This document shows positions 25,339 to 33,731 of a stretch of 35,596 bases of DNA, piece after piece. The translations under genes were made by a program, and so were the position numbers. The first letter of the stretch is position 1, and each line of letters starts with the position of its first letter. A model generated the notes under the pieces. It saw only the letters and a list, made by a program, of their open reading frames with translations. It was not told the DNA's origin and searched no databases. The stretch comes from Candidatus Acutalibacter stercorigallinarum (GTDB lineage Bacteria; Bacillota; Clostridia; Oscillospirales; Acutalibacteraceae): NCBI GenBank assembly GCA_019112625.1, contig DXIW01000056.1:1-35596 (forward strand), given 5' to 3'.

Positions 25339-28300
25339 GGGGTTCCGGCAAGATTTTCCCCGCTCCCCTCATTTTTAACATTCCCGTCCTCCTTGCGGTG
25401 GAACCAGGGCATGGGCCGCTTCCCCGTGGAGACGGCGGGGGGCTTCTCCTGCAGGCTCCCCTGGAACACCACGTTCTCCCGGCCCAGCAGCTTTTCCAGG
25501 GCCTGCAGCAGCACCGGGTTCATGGCCACCCGGTACCTGGCCGGGGCCCGCAAGGTCTTGCCCGTATCCCGGAAGGTGAGGTACAGGTCGCTCTGGCCCT
25601 CGTCGAAGATGGCCACGTACTGCATGGCCTTCCGATACCGGGGGTCCTCCTTGGAGTCCACCTGCAGGTAGAGCCCCGGCCGGCGGGCCGTGCCCTGGGC
25701 CTGCTGGGGCCTGTCCTCCCCCGGGGGCGGGGCGAGCACCTCGCACACCAGCTCCGGCTCCTTCTCCTCGGGGAAGCTCAGCCGCCCGGTGACCTCCGCC
25801 ACCGCGCCCTCCCGGGCCAGGCCGGCGCTCTGCTCCAGCACGCTGGGGAACACCAGGGCCGTGATGGCGCCGTACATGTCCTCTAAGGTGAGGAAGGCCA
25901 TGGTGCCCCCGGAGCGGGTCACCTTTTTGCGCACCGCGGTGACGATGGCCAGCACCGTCACCCGCTGGCCGTCGTGGTAGCGGTCCAGCTCCCCCTGGGC
26001 GGAGAGGTCGATCTCGTCCATGCGGGCGTAGCCCCCGGCCTGGTACTGGCCGGCGTAGGCCGCCATGGGGTGGCCGGAGAGGTACATCCCCGTCACCTCT
26101 TTCTCCATGGCCAGCTTCTCCAGGTGGGGGAAGTCCTCGGCCTTGGGGATGGGGGGCTCCCCGGCCTCGCTGCTGTCCGGAGCGTCGAAAAAGCCCAGCT
26201 GGCCCTCCACGTTCCGGCGTTTGTCGTCCTCCAGGCCGTCCAGCACCCCGTCCAAGGCCAGGAGCATCTCCCGGCGGTTGTTCCCCAGGCCGTCCAGGGC
26301 CCCGCACTTGATGAGGCTCTCCACAGCCCGGCGGTTCAGGTCCCGGCCGAACATGCGCTTGCAGAAGTTGTAGAAGGAGGTAAAGGGCCCGCCCCCCCGG
26401 CGCTCCAGGATCATCCGGGCGATAACGCCCTTGCCCAGGTTCTTCACCGCCAGCAGGCCGTAGCGGATGCCCCCCTCCACCACGGTGAAGCCGTTCTCGC
26501 TGTCGTTGACGTGGGGGGGCAGCACGGCGATGCCCAGCCGCTCGCACTCGGCGATATACTCCGCCACCTTGGCGGTCCAGCCCAGCACGCTGGAGAGCAG
26601 GGCGGCCATGTACTCCCGGGGGAAGTGGCACTTGAGGTAGGCGGTCTGGTAGGCCAGCACCGCGTAGGCCGCCGCGTGGGATTTGTTGAAGGCGTAGGAG
26701 GCGAAGCTCTCGATCTCCTGGAACAGGGCCCGGGCGGTGGGCTCGTCCACCCCCCGGCGCAGGCAGCCCTCCACCTCCCAGCTGCCGTCCTCCCGCCGCT
26801 GGCCGTGGAGGAACACCTCCCGCTCTTTTTCCAGCACCTCCCGCTTCTTTTTCGCCATGGCCCGGCGGACGATGTCGGCCCGGCCCAGGGAGTACCCCGC
26901 CAGGTCCCGGAAGATCTGCATCACCTGCTCCTGGTAGAGGATGCAGCCGTAAGTCATGCCCAGAATGGGGGCCAGCTTGGGGTGGCGGTAGCGGACCTTC
27001 TCCGGGTGCAGGCGGTTTTCCAGATAAGTGGGGATAAACTGCATGGGCCCGGGCCGGTACAGGGAGACCAGGGCCGTCAGGTCCTCCACGCTCTCGGGCT
27101 TGGCCTGGACCAGCAGCCGCTTCATGCCCCCGGACTCGAACTGGAACACCCCTTCGGAAAACCCCTGGGACAGCATAGCGAAGGTCTCCCTGTCCCCCTC
27201 GGGGAGCGTTTCCACATCCAGCTGGGGATGTTTCCGGCGGATGAGCTCCTGGGCGTGCTCGATGACCGAGAGGTTCCGCAGGCCCAGGAAGTCCATTTTC
27301 AGCAGGCCCAGCTCCTCAATGGCGGTCATGGTGTACTGGGTGACCACACCTTTGTCGGTTTTGGCCAGGGGGACGTAATCCATCACCGGACGGTCGGTGA
27401 TGACCACCCCCGCCGCGTGGGTGGAGGCGTTGCGGGGCATGCCCTCCACCTTCCGGGCCATGTCGATGAGCCTCCGGGCCTGGTCGTCGGTCTCGTACTT
27501 CTCCCGGAACTCCTTGGACCGTGCCAGGGCCTTGTCCAGGGTAAGGGAGGCGGCCTGCCCCTGCCCCCCGGGCACCAGCTTGGCCACCTGGTCCACGGCG
27601 CCGTAGGGCATGGCCATGGCCCGGCCCACGTCCCGCAGGGCCGCCCGGGCCGCCATGGTACCGAAGGTGACGATCTGGGCCACATGGTCGGCGCCATACT
27701 TGCCCACCACGTAGTCGATGATCTCGTCCCGGCGCTCGTCGGAGAAGTCGATGTCGAAGTCGGGCATGCTCACCCGCTCGGGATTTAAGAAGCGCTCGAA
27801 GATGAGCCCGTAGCGGATGGGGTCCACATTGGTGATGCCCACGCAGTAGGCCGCCAGGCTCCCCACACCGGAGCCCCGCCCCGGCCCCACGGGGATGCCC
27901 ACGCTTTTGGCGTAGCGGACAAAGTCCCAGACGATGAGGTAGTAGTTGACATAACCCATTTGGGAGATGGTGGCAATCTCGTAGTCCAGCCGCTGCTGGA
28001 GGGCGGGGTCCGGGTGCTCCCCGTACCGGCGGAGCAGGCCCTCTTGGCACAGGCGGACGAAAAATGCCTGGTTGTCGCTGCCGTCGGGAGTGGCAAAGCG
28101 GGGCAGCTTGGTCTTGCCGAACTCAAACTCCACGCGGCAGCGCTCCGCAATCTTCACCGTGTTGTCCGCGGCCTCCGGCGCCTCGGGGAACAGGGCCCGC
28201 ATCTGCTCCTCACTCTTCACGTACAGCTGGCCCGAGCCGAAGTCCATGGCCTCCGGGTCCTCCACCGTGCGGCCCGTCTGGATGCACAGGAGCACCTTGT

Positions 28301-28949
28301 GCATCTCCCGGTCCTCCTCCCGGATATAGTGGCAGTCGTTGGTGACCACCAGGGGGATGCCGGTCTCCCGGGCGAGCTTCAGGATGTTTGGGTTTACATA
28401 ATGTTCATCCTCCAGGCCATGGTCCTGGAGCTCCAGGTAGAAATTCCCCTCCCCGAAAATACGCTGGTAGTTGAGGGCCGCTGCCTTGGCCCCCTCGTAG
28501 TTCCCCCGCAGCAGGGCCCGGGGCACCTCCCCGGACAGGCAGGCGGACAGGGCGATGAGCCCCTCGTGGTACTGCTCCAACAGCTCGAAGTCCACCCGGG
28601 GCTTGTTGTAAAAGCCCTCGGTCCAGGCCTTGCTCACCATGGCGGCCAGGTTGCGGTAGCCGGTCTCGTTTTCGCACAGGAGCACCAGGTGGCGGTTTTC
28701 CCCGTCCAGCTCGTGGACTTTATCCAGCCGCCCCCGCTTGGCTACGTACACCTCGCAGCCGATGATGGGCTGGATGCCCCGCTTTTTGGCGGCCTTGTAA
28801 AAGTCGATGACGCCGTACATACAGCCGTGGTCGGTGATGGCCACGGCCTTCTGGCCCAGCTCCTGCACCCGGTCCAGCAGCTGCTCGATGCGGCAGGCCC
28901 CGTCCAGGAGGCTGTATTCGGTATGCACGTGCAGGTGTACAAAGCTCAT
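25335..28949 (-). CDS. dnaE: DNA polymerase III alpha subunit DnaE
   Basis: 1204 aa. ATG 28949 is preferred over the longer open frame because AAAGGAGCG precedes it and MSFVHLHVHTEYSLLDG is the normal PHP-domain start. The PHP domain (about 1-280) keeps its histidines (HLHVHT, ITDHGCMYG). The C-family polymerase core has GPGRGSGVGSL, the catalytic pair D397/D399 in PDFDIDF and the third Asp in KMDFLGLRNL. A tandem HhH/fingers segment and a C-terminal OB fold (about 975-1065) follow. In Firmicutes DnaE works with PolC, extending RNA primers on the lagging strand. It ends the hprK-to-dnaE run, with pfkA downstream. Confidence 0.97.
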   Translation of the reverse strand: MSFVHLHVHTEYSLLDGACRIEQLLDRVQELGQKAVAITDHGCMYGVIDFYKAAKKRGIQPIIGCEVYVAKRGRLDKVHELDGENRHLVLLCENETGYRNLAAMVSKAWTEGFYNKPRVDFELLEQYHEGLIALSACLSGEVPRALLRGNYEGAKAAALNYQRIFGEGNFYLELQDHGLEDEHYVNPNILKLARETGIPLVVTNDCHYIREEDREMHKVLLCIQTGRTVEDPEAMDFGSGQLYVKSEEQMRALFPEAPEAADNTVKIAERCRVEFEFGKTKLPRFATPDGSDNQAFFVRLCQEGLLRRYGEHPDPALQQRLDYEIATISQMGYVNYYLIVWDFVRYAKSVGIPVGPGRGSGVGSLAAYCVGITNVDPIRYGLIFERFLNPERVSMPDFDIDFSDERRDEIIDYVVGKYGADHVAQIVTFGTMAARAALRDVGRAMAMPYGAVDQVAKLVPGGQGQAASLTLDKALARSKEFREKYETDDQARRLIDMARKVEGMPRNASTHAAGVVITDRPVMDYVPLAKTDKGVVTQYTMTAIEELGLLKMDFLGLRNLSVIEHAQELIRRKHPQLDVETLPEGDRETFAMLSQGFSEGVFQFESGGMKRLLVQAKPESVEDLTALVSLYRPGPMQFIPTYLENRLHPEKVRYRHPKLAPILGMTYGCILYQEQVMQIFRDLAGYSLGRADIVRRAMAKKKREVLEKEREVFLHGQRREDGSWEVEGCLRRGVDEPTARALFQEIESFASYAFNKSHAAAYAVLAYQTAYLKCHFPREYMAALLSSVLGWTAKVAEYIAECERLGIAVLPPHVNDSENGFTVVEGGIRYGLLAVKNLGKGVIARMILERRGGGPFTSFYNFCKRMFGRDLNRRAVESLIKCGALDGLGNNRREMLLALDGVLDGLEDDKRRNVEGQLGFFDAPDSSEAGEPPIPKAEDFPHLEKLAMEKEVTGMYLSGHPMAAYAGQYQAGGYARMDEIDLSAQGELDRYHDGQRVTVLAIVTAVRKKVTRSGGTMAFLTLEDMYGAITALVFPSVLEQSAGLAREGAVAEVTGRLSFPEEKEPELVCEVLAPPPGEDRPQQAQGTARRPGLYLQVDSKEDPRYRKAMQYVAIFDEGQSDLYLTFRDTGKTLRAPARYRVAMNPVLLQALEKLLGRENVVFQGSLQEKPPAVSTGKRPMPWFHRKEDGNVKNEGSGENLAGTP

Positions 28950-29012
28950 CCTTGTTCGCTCCTTTCCGGCTGATTCACAGGGCTCTGGCGTCCGCTCCAC
29001 CCCCGGCGGATA

Positions 29013-29047
29013 AGAAAGAACGCCCCTCGGTCGCCCACCCCGAGGCG
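29013..29047 (-). terminator. Possible terminator upstream of dnaE
   Basis: On the minus strand, CGCCTCGG (29047-29040) pairs with CCGAGGGGCG (29030-29021) with one bulge, followed by TTCTTTCTT. It would partly separate dnaE from the upstream run. Confidence 0.55.
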
Positions 29048-29080
29048 CGGGGACGTGCCGGCGGGCGGTCAAGAGTTATG

Positions 29081-29602
29081 TCAACCGCTCGCCAGGTCCT
29101 CTTCCCCCACCACGATCCAGAAATAGTACTCCACGCCGATGTTGTTCTTCTCCACGCCCCAGTAGGTCTCCTCGCACACCAGGTAGGTGCCGGGCTCGGT
29201 GGGGGTGCGGAACTCCGCTTTTTTCTCCGAGTAGGTGAGGCCGTCCTCGTCGTAGATGGTGAAATAGAAGGGGCCGTTCTGGCTGCGCCCCTCGAACCGC
29301 ACCACGATGTGGTCCACCTCCACCGTGGGGGCGCTGTCGCCGATCTCCCCGGGCACCAGCCGGCGCTTTTCCGTCACCACCCCGTCCTGGGTGACGTAGA
29401 TCTCATTCTGCAGGGGGGTCACCTCTTTCCCGGCGCTGACCACCGTAACCGTGCCCACCTCCACCGGGCCGGACTGGAACAGGCTGAGCAGCAGGTAGCC
29501 CAGGCCCAAGATGCCCAGCACCATGGCCAGGGCGCCCCCGTAGACCATCAGTTTTGTTTTGGGGTCCCCCTCCACCCGCAGGCTGCCTTTTACCAGTTTC
29601 AT
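29081..29602 (-). CDS. Hypothetical single-pass membrane protein
   Basis: 173 aa from ATG 29602, with AAAGGA seven bases upstream; a GTG at 29620 would add six residues that include the ribosome site. One membrane helix (about 19-43, LMVYGGALAMVLGILGLGYLLLSL) follows a short basic cytoplasmic segment, so the remaining 130 residues are probably outside. That part is beta-rich with many aromatic residues in its last third (YFTIYDEDG, CEETYWGVEKNNIGVEYYFWIVV), like a small Ig or lipocalin-type sensor fold. I do not recognise the family. It lies 36 bp after whiA and before dnaE. Confidence 0.75.
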   Translation of the reverse strand: MKLVKGSLRVEGDPKTKLMVYGGALAMVLGILGLGYLLLSLFQSGPVEVGTVTVVSAGKEVTPLQNEIYVTQDGVVTEKRRLVPGEIGDSAPTVEVDHIVVRFEGRSQNGPFYFTIYDEDGLTYSEKKAEFRTPTEPGTYLVCEETYWGVEKNNIGVEYYFWIVVGEEDLASG

Positions 29603-29638
29603 GCTCCATTCCTTTCCCACGGCCGGGCAGAGCCGCCG

Positions 29639-30574
29639 CTACATCAGATTGTGGATGCCCTTTTCCTCCATGATCTTCTCCCCCAGCTCCAACAGCCGCT
29701 GGAGCCGGTGGTTCACCCCGCTGCGGCTGATGCCCAGCCGGGCCCCCAGCTCCCGTAGGGTGAGCTCCGGCTCGTCCAGGCGCAGCCGGGCCAGCTGGCG
29801 CAGGTTCTCCGGGAGGGAGTCCAGCCCCGCCGTGTCGCTGATGGCGGCGATGGCCGCGATCTGCCTGGCGGAGGCGGAATAGGTCTTGTCCATATTGGCG
29901 GTCTCGAAGTTGGTCTTGCGATTGATGTTGTTCTTGGCCTCTTTGTACATCTTCACCTGCATCAGCTCCATGGCGGCCCCCGGGGCCCCCAGGTAGGTGA
30001 GCAGGTCCTCGATCTGGCCGCTCTCCTTCACGTACACCACGTAGGCCCCCTTCCGCTCCGAGACCGCCGGGGCCAGGGGAAAGCCCTCCGCCTCGCAGAG
30101 GAGGGTGTACAGGTCGTTGGCCAGGTTTTTGTGGGGCACGGCGTACTCCAGGTGGTACTCCTTCCGGGGGTCGGTGGCGGTGCCGCAGGCCAGAAACGCC
30201 CCCCGCAGAAAGGGCGCCAGGCAGCTCTCGTCCTCCAGGGCGCCCCGGTTGATGCGCAGGCTGGCCTCCCGGCCGGTGTGGCCGAAGGCCTCCAGCAGCA
30301 GGCGGCGGCCGGACTCCTCGGGCAGAGCCACCCGGTAAGCCGTCTTTTTCCGCCGGCTCACCCCGTAGCTCAGCTCCCCGGAGACCCCGGCCCCCGCGGC
30401 GGCCAGCTCCAGCATCCGCCGGGCCACCGCCCCGTTCTCCGTGACAAAGGCCCCCTCCCGCAGGGAGAAGCACCGGGAGAAGAGCCACGCCCCGTAGCAC
30501 TCGGCCCGCAGGTGCTCCAGTCGCTTCCACTCCACCCGGCACAGCTCATCCTTGATGTCCGATGAAAAGGACAT
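29639..30574 (-). CDS. whiA: DNA-binding protein WhiA
   Basis: 311 aa from ATG 30574, with AAAGGAGG upstream and the family start MSFSSDIKDELCR. The N-terminal two-thirds is the degenerate LAGLIDADG-type domain (FLRGAFLACGTATDPRKEYHLEY, about 119-141); the C-terminal helix-turn-helix is about 225-305 (LTLRELGARLGISRSGVNHRLQRL). WhiA controls sporulation genes in Streptomyces and affects cell division and chromosome segregation in Firmicutes. It usually sits directly after rapZ and yvcK. Here yvcK is missing and a zeta-like kinase gene occupies the gap. Confidence 0.95.
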   Translation of the reverse strand: MSFSSDIKDELCRVEWKRLEHLRAECYGAWLFSRCFSLREGAFVTENGAVARRMLELAAAGAGVSGELSYGVSRRKKTAYRVALPEESGRRLLLEAFGHTGREASLRINRGALEDESCLAPFLRGAFLACGTATDPRKEYHLEYAVPHKNLANDLYTLLCEAEGFPLAPAVSERKGAYVVYVKESGQIEDLLTYLGAPGAAMELMQVKMYKEAKNNINRKTNFETANMDKTYSASARQIAAIAAISDTAGLDSLPENLRQLARLRLDEPELTLRELGARLGISRSGVNHRLQRLLELGEKIMEEKGIHNLM

Positions 30575-30597
30575 GGCGGTCCTCCTTTCCGGCCGGT

Positions 30598-31152
30598 TCA
30601 GGCCATCTTGTTCCGCAGCTCCCGCAGCCAGCGGGGCGGGTCGGCGACTCTGGGGAACAGCTCCCCGTTGCGGTACTCCGCCACCTCCACAAAGCCGTTG
30701 TCGTTGTCGAAGAACCGAGCTTCGTCGCAGTAGGGCAGCACCCGCAGCACGTCCGCGAAGCGGGTGGAAAAACGGCGCTCCACGTCCTCCCTGGGGATGC
30801 TGTGACCGCCCTTGGCCACCCGGTTCCGGATGCGCCCCAGGCTCTCCTCCACCGTGTCCAGGCCGATGTAGTACAGGCGGATGGTGTAGCCCAGGTCTTT
30901 GGCCCGGCGGATGGTGCGCTCCGTCCGGGCGCCGGACAGGGTGGTCTCCTGGGTGAAGCTGACGCCCATCTCCAGGCACTCGTCGATCTTGCGGATGGCG
31001 GCTTTGCCGCCCTCCAGCACGCCGCCCAGCTGGGCATTGAGTTTATCCACATCGATGATGATCCCCAGGTCGGAGCGTTCGGCCTTCAAGGCCCCGGTGA
31101 GGCTGGATTTGCCGCAGCCATTCACCCCGCCGATGATGGTATAGAGTTTCAT
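30598..31152 (-). CDS. Zeta-toxin/COG4185-like P-loop kinase
   Basis: 184 aa from ATG 31152, preceded by GGGGGAGG. Walker A is GGVNGCGKSS (8-17), then IIIDVDKLN (31-39, D34 and D36) and the COG4185-type segment SFTQETTLSG (65-74). The C-terminal half has RIRNRVAKGGHSIP and FFDNDNG, as in zeta-type kinases that bind nucleotide sugars. Characterised zeta toxins phosphorylate UDP-N-acetylglucosamine, blocking peptidoglycan synthesis, with an epsilon antitoxin. No antitoxin ORF is visible beside this gene. It lies in a tight run (15 bp after rapZ, 23 bp before whiA), in the place usually held by yvcK, so it may be a housekeeping kinase or regulator rather than a toxin. The substrate is unproven. 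Confidence 0.82.
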   Translation of the reverse strand: MKLYTIIGGVNGCGKSSLTGALKAERSDLGIIIDVDKLNAQLGGVLEGGKAAIRKIDECLEMGVSFTQETTLSGARTERTIRRAKDLGYTIRLYYIGLDTVEESLGRIRNRVAKGGHSIPREDVERRFSTRFADVLRVLPYCDEARFFDNDNGFVEVAEYRNGELFPRVADPPRWLRELRNKMA

Positions 31153-31167
31153 GGGCCTCCCCCCTGC

Positions 31168-32028
31168 CTAGTGCTTCTGCATATCCCGGTGGGTGACGCT
31201 GGCCCGCACGCCCTTCTGCACCAGGTGGTCGTGCATGTACTGGGCCAGGGCCACCGAGCGGTGGTGGCCGCCGGTGCAGCCCACGGCGATGACCAGCTGG
31301 CTCTTGCCCTCTTTGGCGTACAGGGGCAGCAGGTAATCCACCATATCCGTGAACCGGGCCACAAAGCCCTTGGTCTCCTCCTTCTCCATCACATAGTCCC
31401 GCACCGGGGCGTCCAGGCCGGTGAGGGGCCGGAGGTTCTCGTCGTAAAAGGGGTTGGGCAGGCAGCGCACGTCGAACACCAGGTCCGACTCCATGGGGAC
31501 GCCGTACTTGAACCCGAAGCTGATGCAGTGCACCGCCAGGGAGTCCTCGGCGCTGTTCAGAAACAGCTGGGCGATGCGGGACCGCAGCTGGGCCGGGGAC
31601 ACCAGGGAGGTGTCGATGACGTAGTCGGAGCTCTCCCGCATGGGCTTGAGCATCTCCCGCTCCAGCTTCACCGCCTGCTCCAGGGAGCCGTTCAGGTCGT
31701 CGGAGAGGGGGTGCTTGCGGCGGGTCTCCTTAAAACGGCGCACCAGCACGTTGTCCGAGGCGTCCAAAAACAGGATCTTATAGGGCTTTTTGTCGTGCTT
31801 TAGGGCCTCCATGGCGGTAAAAAAGGACTTGAACAGCTCCCCGCCCCGGGTATCGGTCACCACGGCCACCCGGCCCATGATGTCCTCGCTCTTTACGCAC
31901 AGGTCGTAAAACACGGGGATCAGCGCCGGGGGCAGGTTATCCACGCAGAAAAAGCCGATGTCCTCCATGGCGTGCATGGCCTGGGTCTTGCCCGCGCCGG
32001 AGAGGCCGGTCACCACTACAAATTCCAT
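31168..32028 (-). CDS. rapZ: RNase adapter / nucleotide-binding protein RapZ
   Basis: 286 aa from ATG 32028, with GGGAGCGAGG upstream. The N-terminal P-loop is GLSGAGKT (8-15), followed by VDNLPPAL and the family segment LFLDASDNVLVRRFKETRRKHPL. The C-terminal domain keeps FDVRCLPNPFYDENLRPLTG and CTGGHHRSVALA, the small-molecule pocket. In Escherichia coli RapZ senses glucosamine 6-phosphate and guides RNase E; the Firmicute YvcJ has nucleotide-hydrolysing activity but a less clear role. It sits between murB and the zeta-like kinase in the same operon. Confidence 0.95.
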   Translation of the reverse strand: MEFVVVTGLSGAGKTQAMHAMEDIGFFCVDNLPPALIPVFYDLCVKSEDIMGRVAVVTDTRGGELFKSFFTAMEALKHDKKPYKILFLDASDNVLVRRFKETRRKHPLSDDLNGSLEQAVKLEREMLKPMRESSDYVIDTSLVSPAQLRSRIAQLFLNSAEDSLAVHCISFGFKYGVPMESDLVFDVRCLPNPFYDENLRPLTGLDAPVRDYVMEKEETKGFVARFTDMVDYLLPLYAKEGKSQLVIAVGCTGGHHRSVALAQYMHDHLVQKGVRASVTHRDMQKH

Positions 32029-32041
32029 CCTCGCTCCCTCC

Positions 32042-32962
32042 TCACTCTTCCCCGGTCACCCGCACCTCGCACTCCAGGCGGGTGCCGGTCTGCTCCTCCA
32101 CTGTCTTTTGGATAATGGAGATCAGCTCCAGCACGTCCTGGCAGGTGGCGCCGCCGGTGTTTACAATAAAGCCCGCGTGCTTCTCGCTGACCTGCGCGCC
32201 CCCTACCCGGCGGCCTTTCAGGCCGCACTGCTCGATGAGGGCGGCGGCAAAGCCGTTCTGGGGCCGCTTGAAGACGCTCCCGGCGCTGGGCATGTCGTAG
32301 GGCTGCTTGTCTTTCCGCCGGCCCATCAGCTCCTCCATCTTCCCGGCGATGGCCGCCGGGTCCCCGGGCTGCAGGGTGAATTCCACGGCGGTGATGATAT
32401 CCTCCCCGCCGGTGTAGCGGCTCTTCCGGTAGCCGAAGCAGAGCTCCTCCCCCCTGGCCTCCCCGGGGGTGCCGTCGGGCCCCAGGTGCAGCACCCGGGA
32501 CACCACGTCCCGCATTTCGCCGCCGTAGGCGCCGGCGTCCATATAGGCGCCGCCCCCCGCAGAGCCCGGGATGCCCCAGGCAAATTCCAGCCCGGTGAGG
32601 GAGCGCTCCCGGGCCAGGGCGCACACCGAGGCCAGGGGCGCTCCGGCCCCGGCCCGCAGGGTCCTGCCGTCGGGGAGGACCTCCACCTTCTTGAAGTCCC
32701 CGCCCAGATGGAGCACCGCCCCGCGGATGCCCTTGTCGGACACCAGCAGGTTGGAGCCCTTCCCCAGCACCAGATAGGGGATGCCCGCCTGCCGCAGGCA
32801 GCTAAGGAGCCCCTGGAGCTGGGCGGCGTTCTCCACGGTGAGGAACCGGTCCGCCGGCCCGCCGATCTGGAACGTGGTGTGCCGGGCCATGGGTTCATCC
32901 ACCCGCAGGGGGCAGCCCAGGGCCTGGGCGGTCTGATCCAACAGGGTATAGTCCGGCTTCAT
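32042..32962 (-). CDS. murB: UDP-N-acetylenolpyruvoylglucosamine reductase MurB
   Basis: 306 aa. ATG 32962 is chosen since GGAGGA (32975-32970) precedes it; an upstream in-frame TTG at 32998 overlaps the previous gene. FAD-binding residues appear in HTTFQIGGPADRF, LGKGSNLLVSD and WGIPGSAGGGAYMDAGAYG. The reductase domain has GYRKSRY (R179) and SAGSVFKRP with S229, the proton donor; the absence of an inserted loop near the Tyr makes it a type II MurB. It reduces the enolpyruvyl UDP-GlcNAc to UDP-MurNAc. The gene is 16 bp after the PHP gene and 13 bp before rapZ. Confidence 0.96.
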   Translation of the reverse strand: MKPDYTLLDQTAQALGCPLRVDEPMARHTTFQIGGPADRFLTVENAAQLQGLLSCLRQAGIPYLVLGKGSNLLVSDKGIRGAVLHLGGDFKKVEVLPDGRTLRAGAGAPLASVCALARERSLTGLEFAWGIPGSAGGGAYMDAGAYGGEMRDVVSRVLHLGPDGTPGEARGEELCFGYRKSRYTGGEDIITAVEFTLQPGDPAAIAGKMEELMGRRKDKQPYDMPSAGSVFKRPQNGFAAALIEQCGLKGRRVGGAQVSEKHAGFIVNTGGATCQDVLELISIIQKTVEEQTGTRLECEVRVTGEE

Positions 32963-32978
32963 GTCATGTATCCTCCGC

Positions 32979-33731
32979 TCAATAGATTCTCCGTTCAAAG
33001 ATCCCGGTGTATTTCGCTAAGTAGTCGTCCAGGCGCCGGGCCGAGGCGTTCAGAATCAGCTCCTCGGGGAAATCGATCTCCGAGAGCATCTCCAGGGCCT
33101 GGCTGAACTCCCCCACCGCGGTCTCGAAGTGGGCGTCCGAGTCCACCACAATGGGCACCCCGTGCTTTTTGCAGCACAGGGCGATGGCCTTGCAGTTGGG
33201 GATATTCTGTTTCCGCACCTGAAAGCTGTGGTTGTTGATCTCCACCAGCTTGTGGTTCTCCCCGAACACGGGGATGACCTTCTCGTAGTCGTAGGCGTAC
33301 ACCGGGTCGCCGCTGTGGGCGATGACGTTCACCTTGGGGTTTTTCGCCACGTTGAGCCACAGCTGGGTGCACTTCTCCACGTCCGGGTTTTGCAGGCCCT
33401 CCAGGGGCAGGTGGTGGATGGAGGCCACCACCCAGTCCATCCGGGGGATGTCCCGGGGCTCAATATCCAGGTGGCCCTCAAAGTCCAGCACATTGGCCTC
33501 GATGCCCGCCAGGTTCATCACCCCCCGGTAGTGGAGGGGCAGCTCGTGGAGGGAGGAGAAGTACCACTCCCGGGGCGAGCCGGGCATGGTCCTGGCGTGG
33601 TCGGTGAGGGCGATGGCGTACAGGCCCTTCTCCGCCGCGGCCCGGATCATCTCCGTCACCGAGCTGTAGGCATGGGTAGAGGCCAGGGTGTGGGTGTGTA
33701 AATCCGCGATGATACGGTAGGTGTTGCTCAT
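32979..33731 (-). CDS. PHP-domain phosphoesterase (YcdX-like)
   Basis: 250 aa. PHP metal motifs appear in order: ADLHTHTLAST (HxH near the N-terminus), ALTDHARTM, GIEANVLD, ASIHHLP, VIAHSGDP and VDSDAHF. These match the YcdX group of zinc-dependent phosphoesterases. The start overlaps the hprK stop (ATGA at 33728-33731), so the two are coupled. The gene is common beside hprK and murB in clostridia. Its physiological substrate is not known; related PHP proteins hydrolyse histidinol phosphate or phosphorylated nucleotides and sugars. Confidence 0.9.
   Translation of the reverse strand: MSNTYRIIADLHTHTLASTHAYSSVTEMIRAAAEKGLYAIALTDHARTMPGSPREWYFSSLHELPLHYRGVMNLAGIEANVLDFEGHLDIEPRDIPRMDWVVASIHHLPLEGLQNPDVEKCTQLWLNVAKNPKVNVIAHSGDPVYAYDYEKVIPVFGENHKLVEINNHSFQVRKQNIPNCKAIALCCKKHGVPIVVDSDAHFETAVGEFSQALEMLSEIDFPEELILNASARRLDDYLAKYTGIFERRIY

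Noticed and set aside
30598..31152. Complete epsilon-zeta toxin-antitoxin module
   Set aside because: Only the kinase-like partner is present; flanking genes are rapZ and whiA, with gaps too short for an antitoxin.
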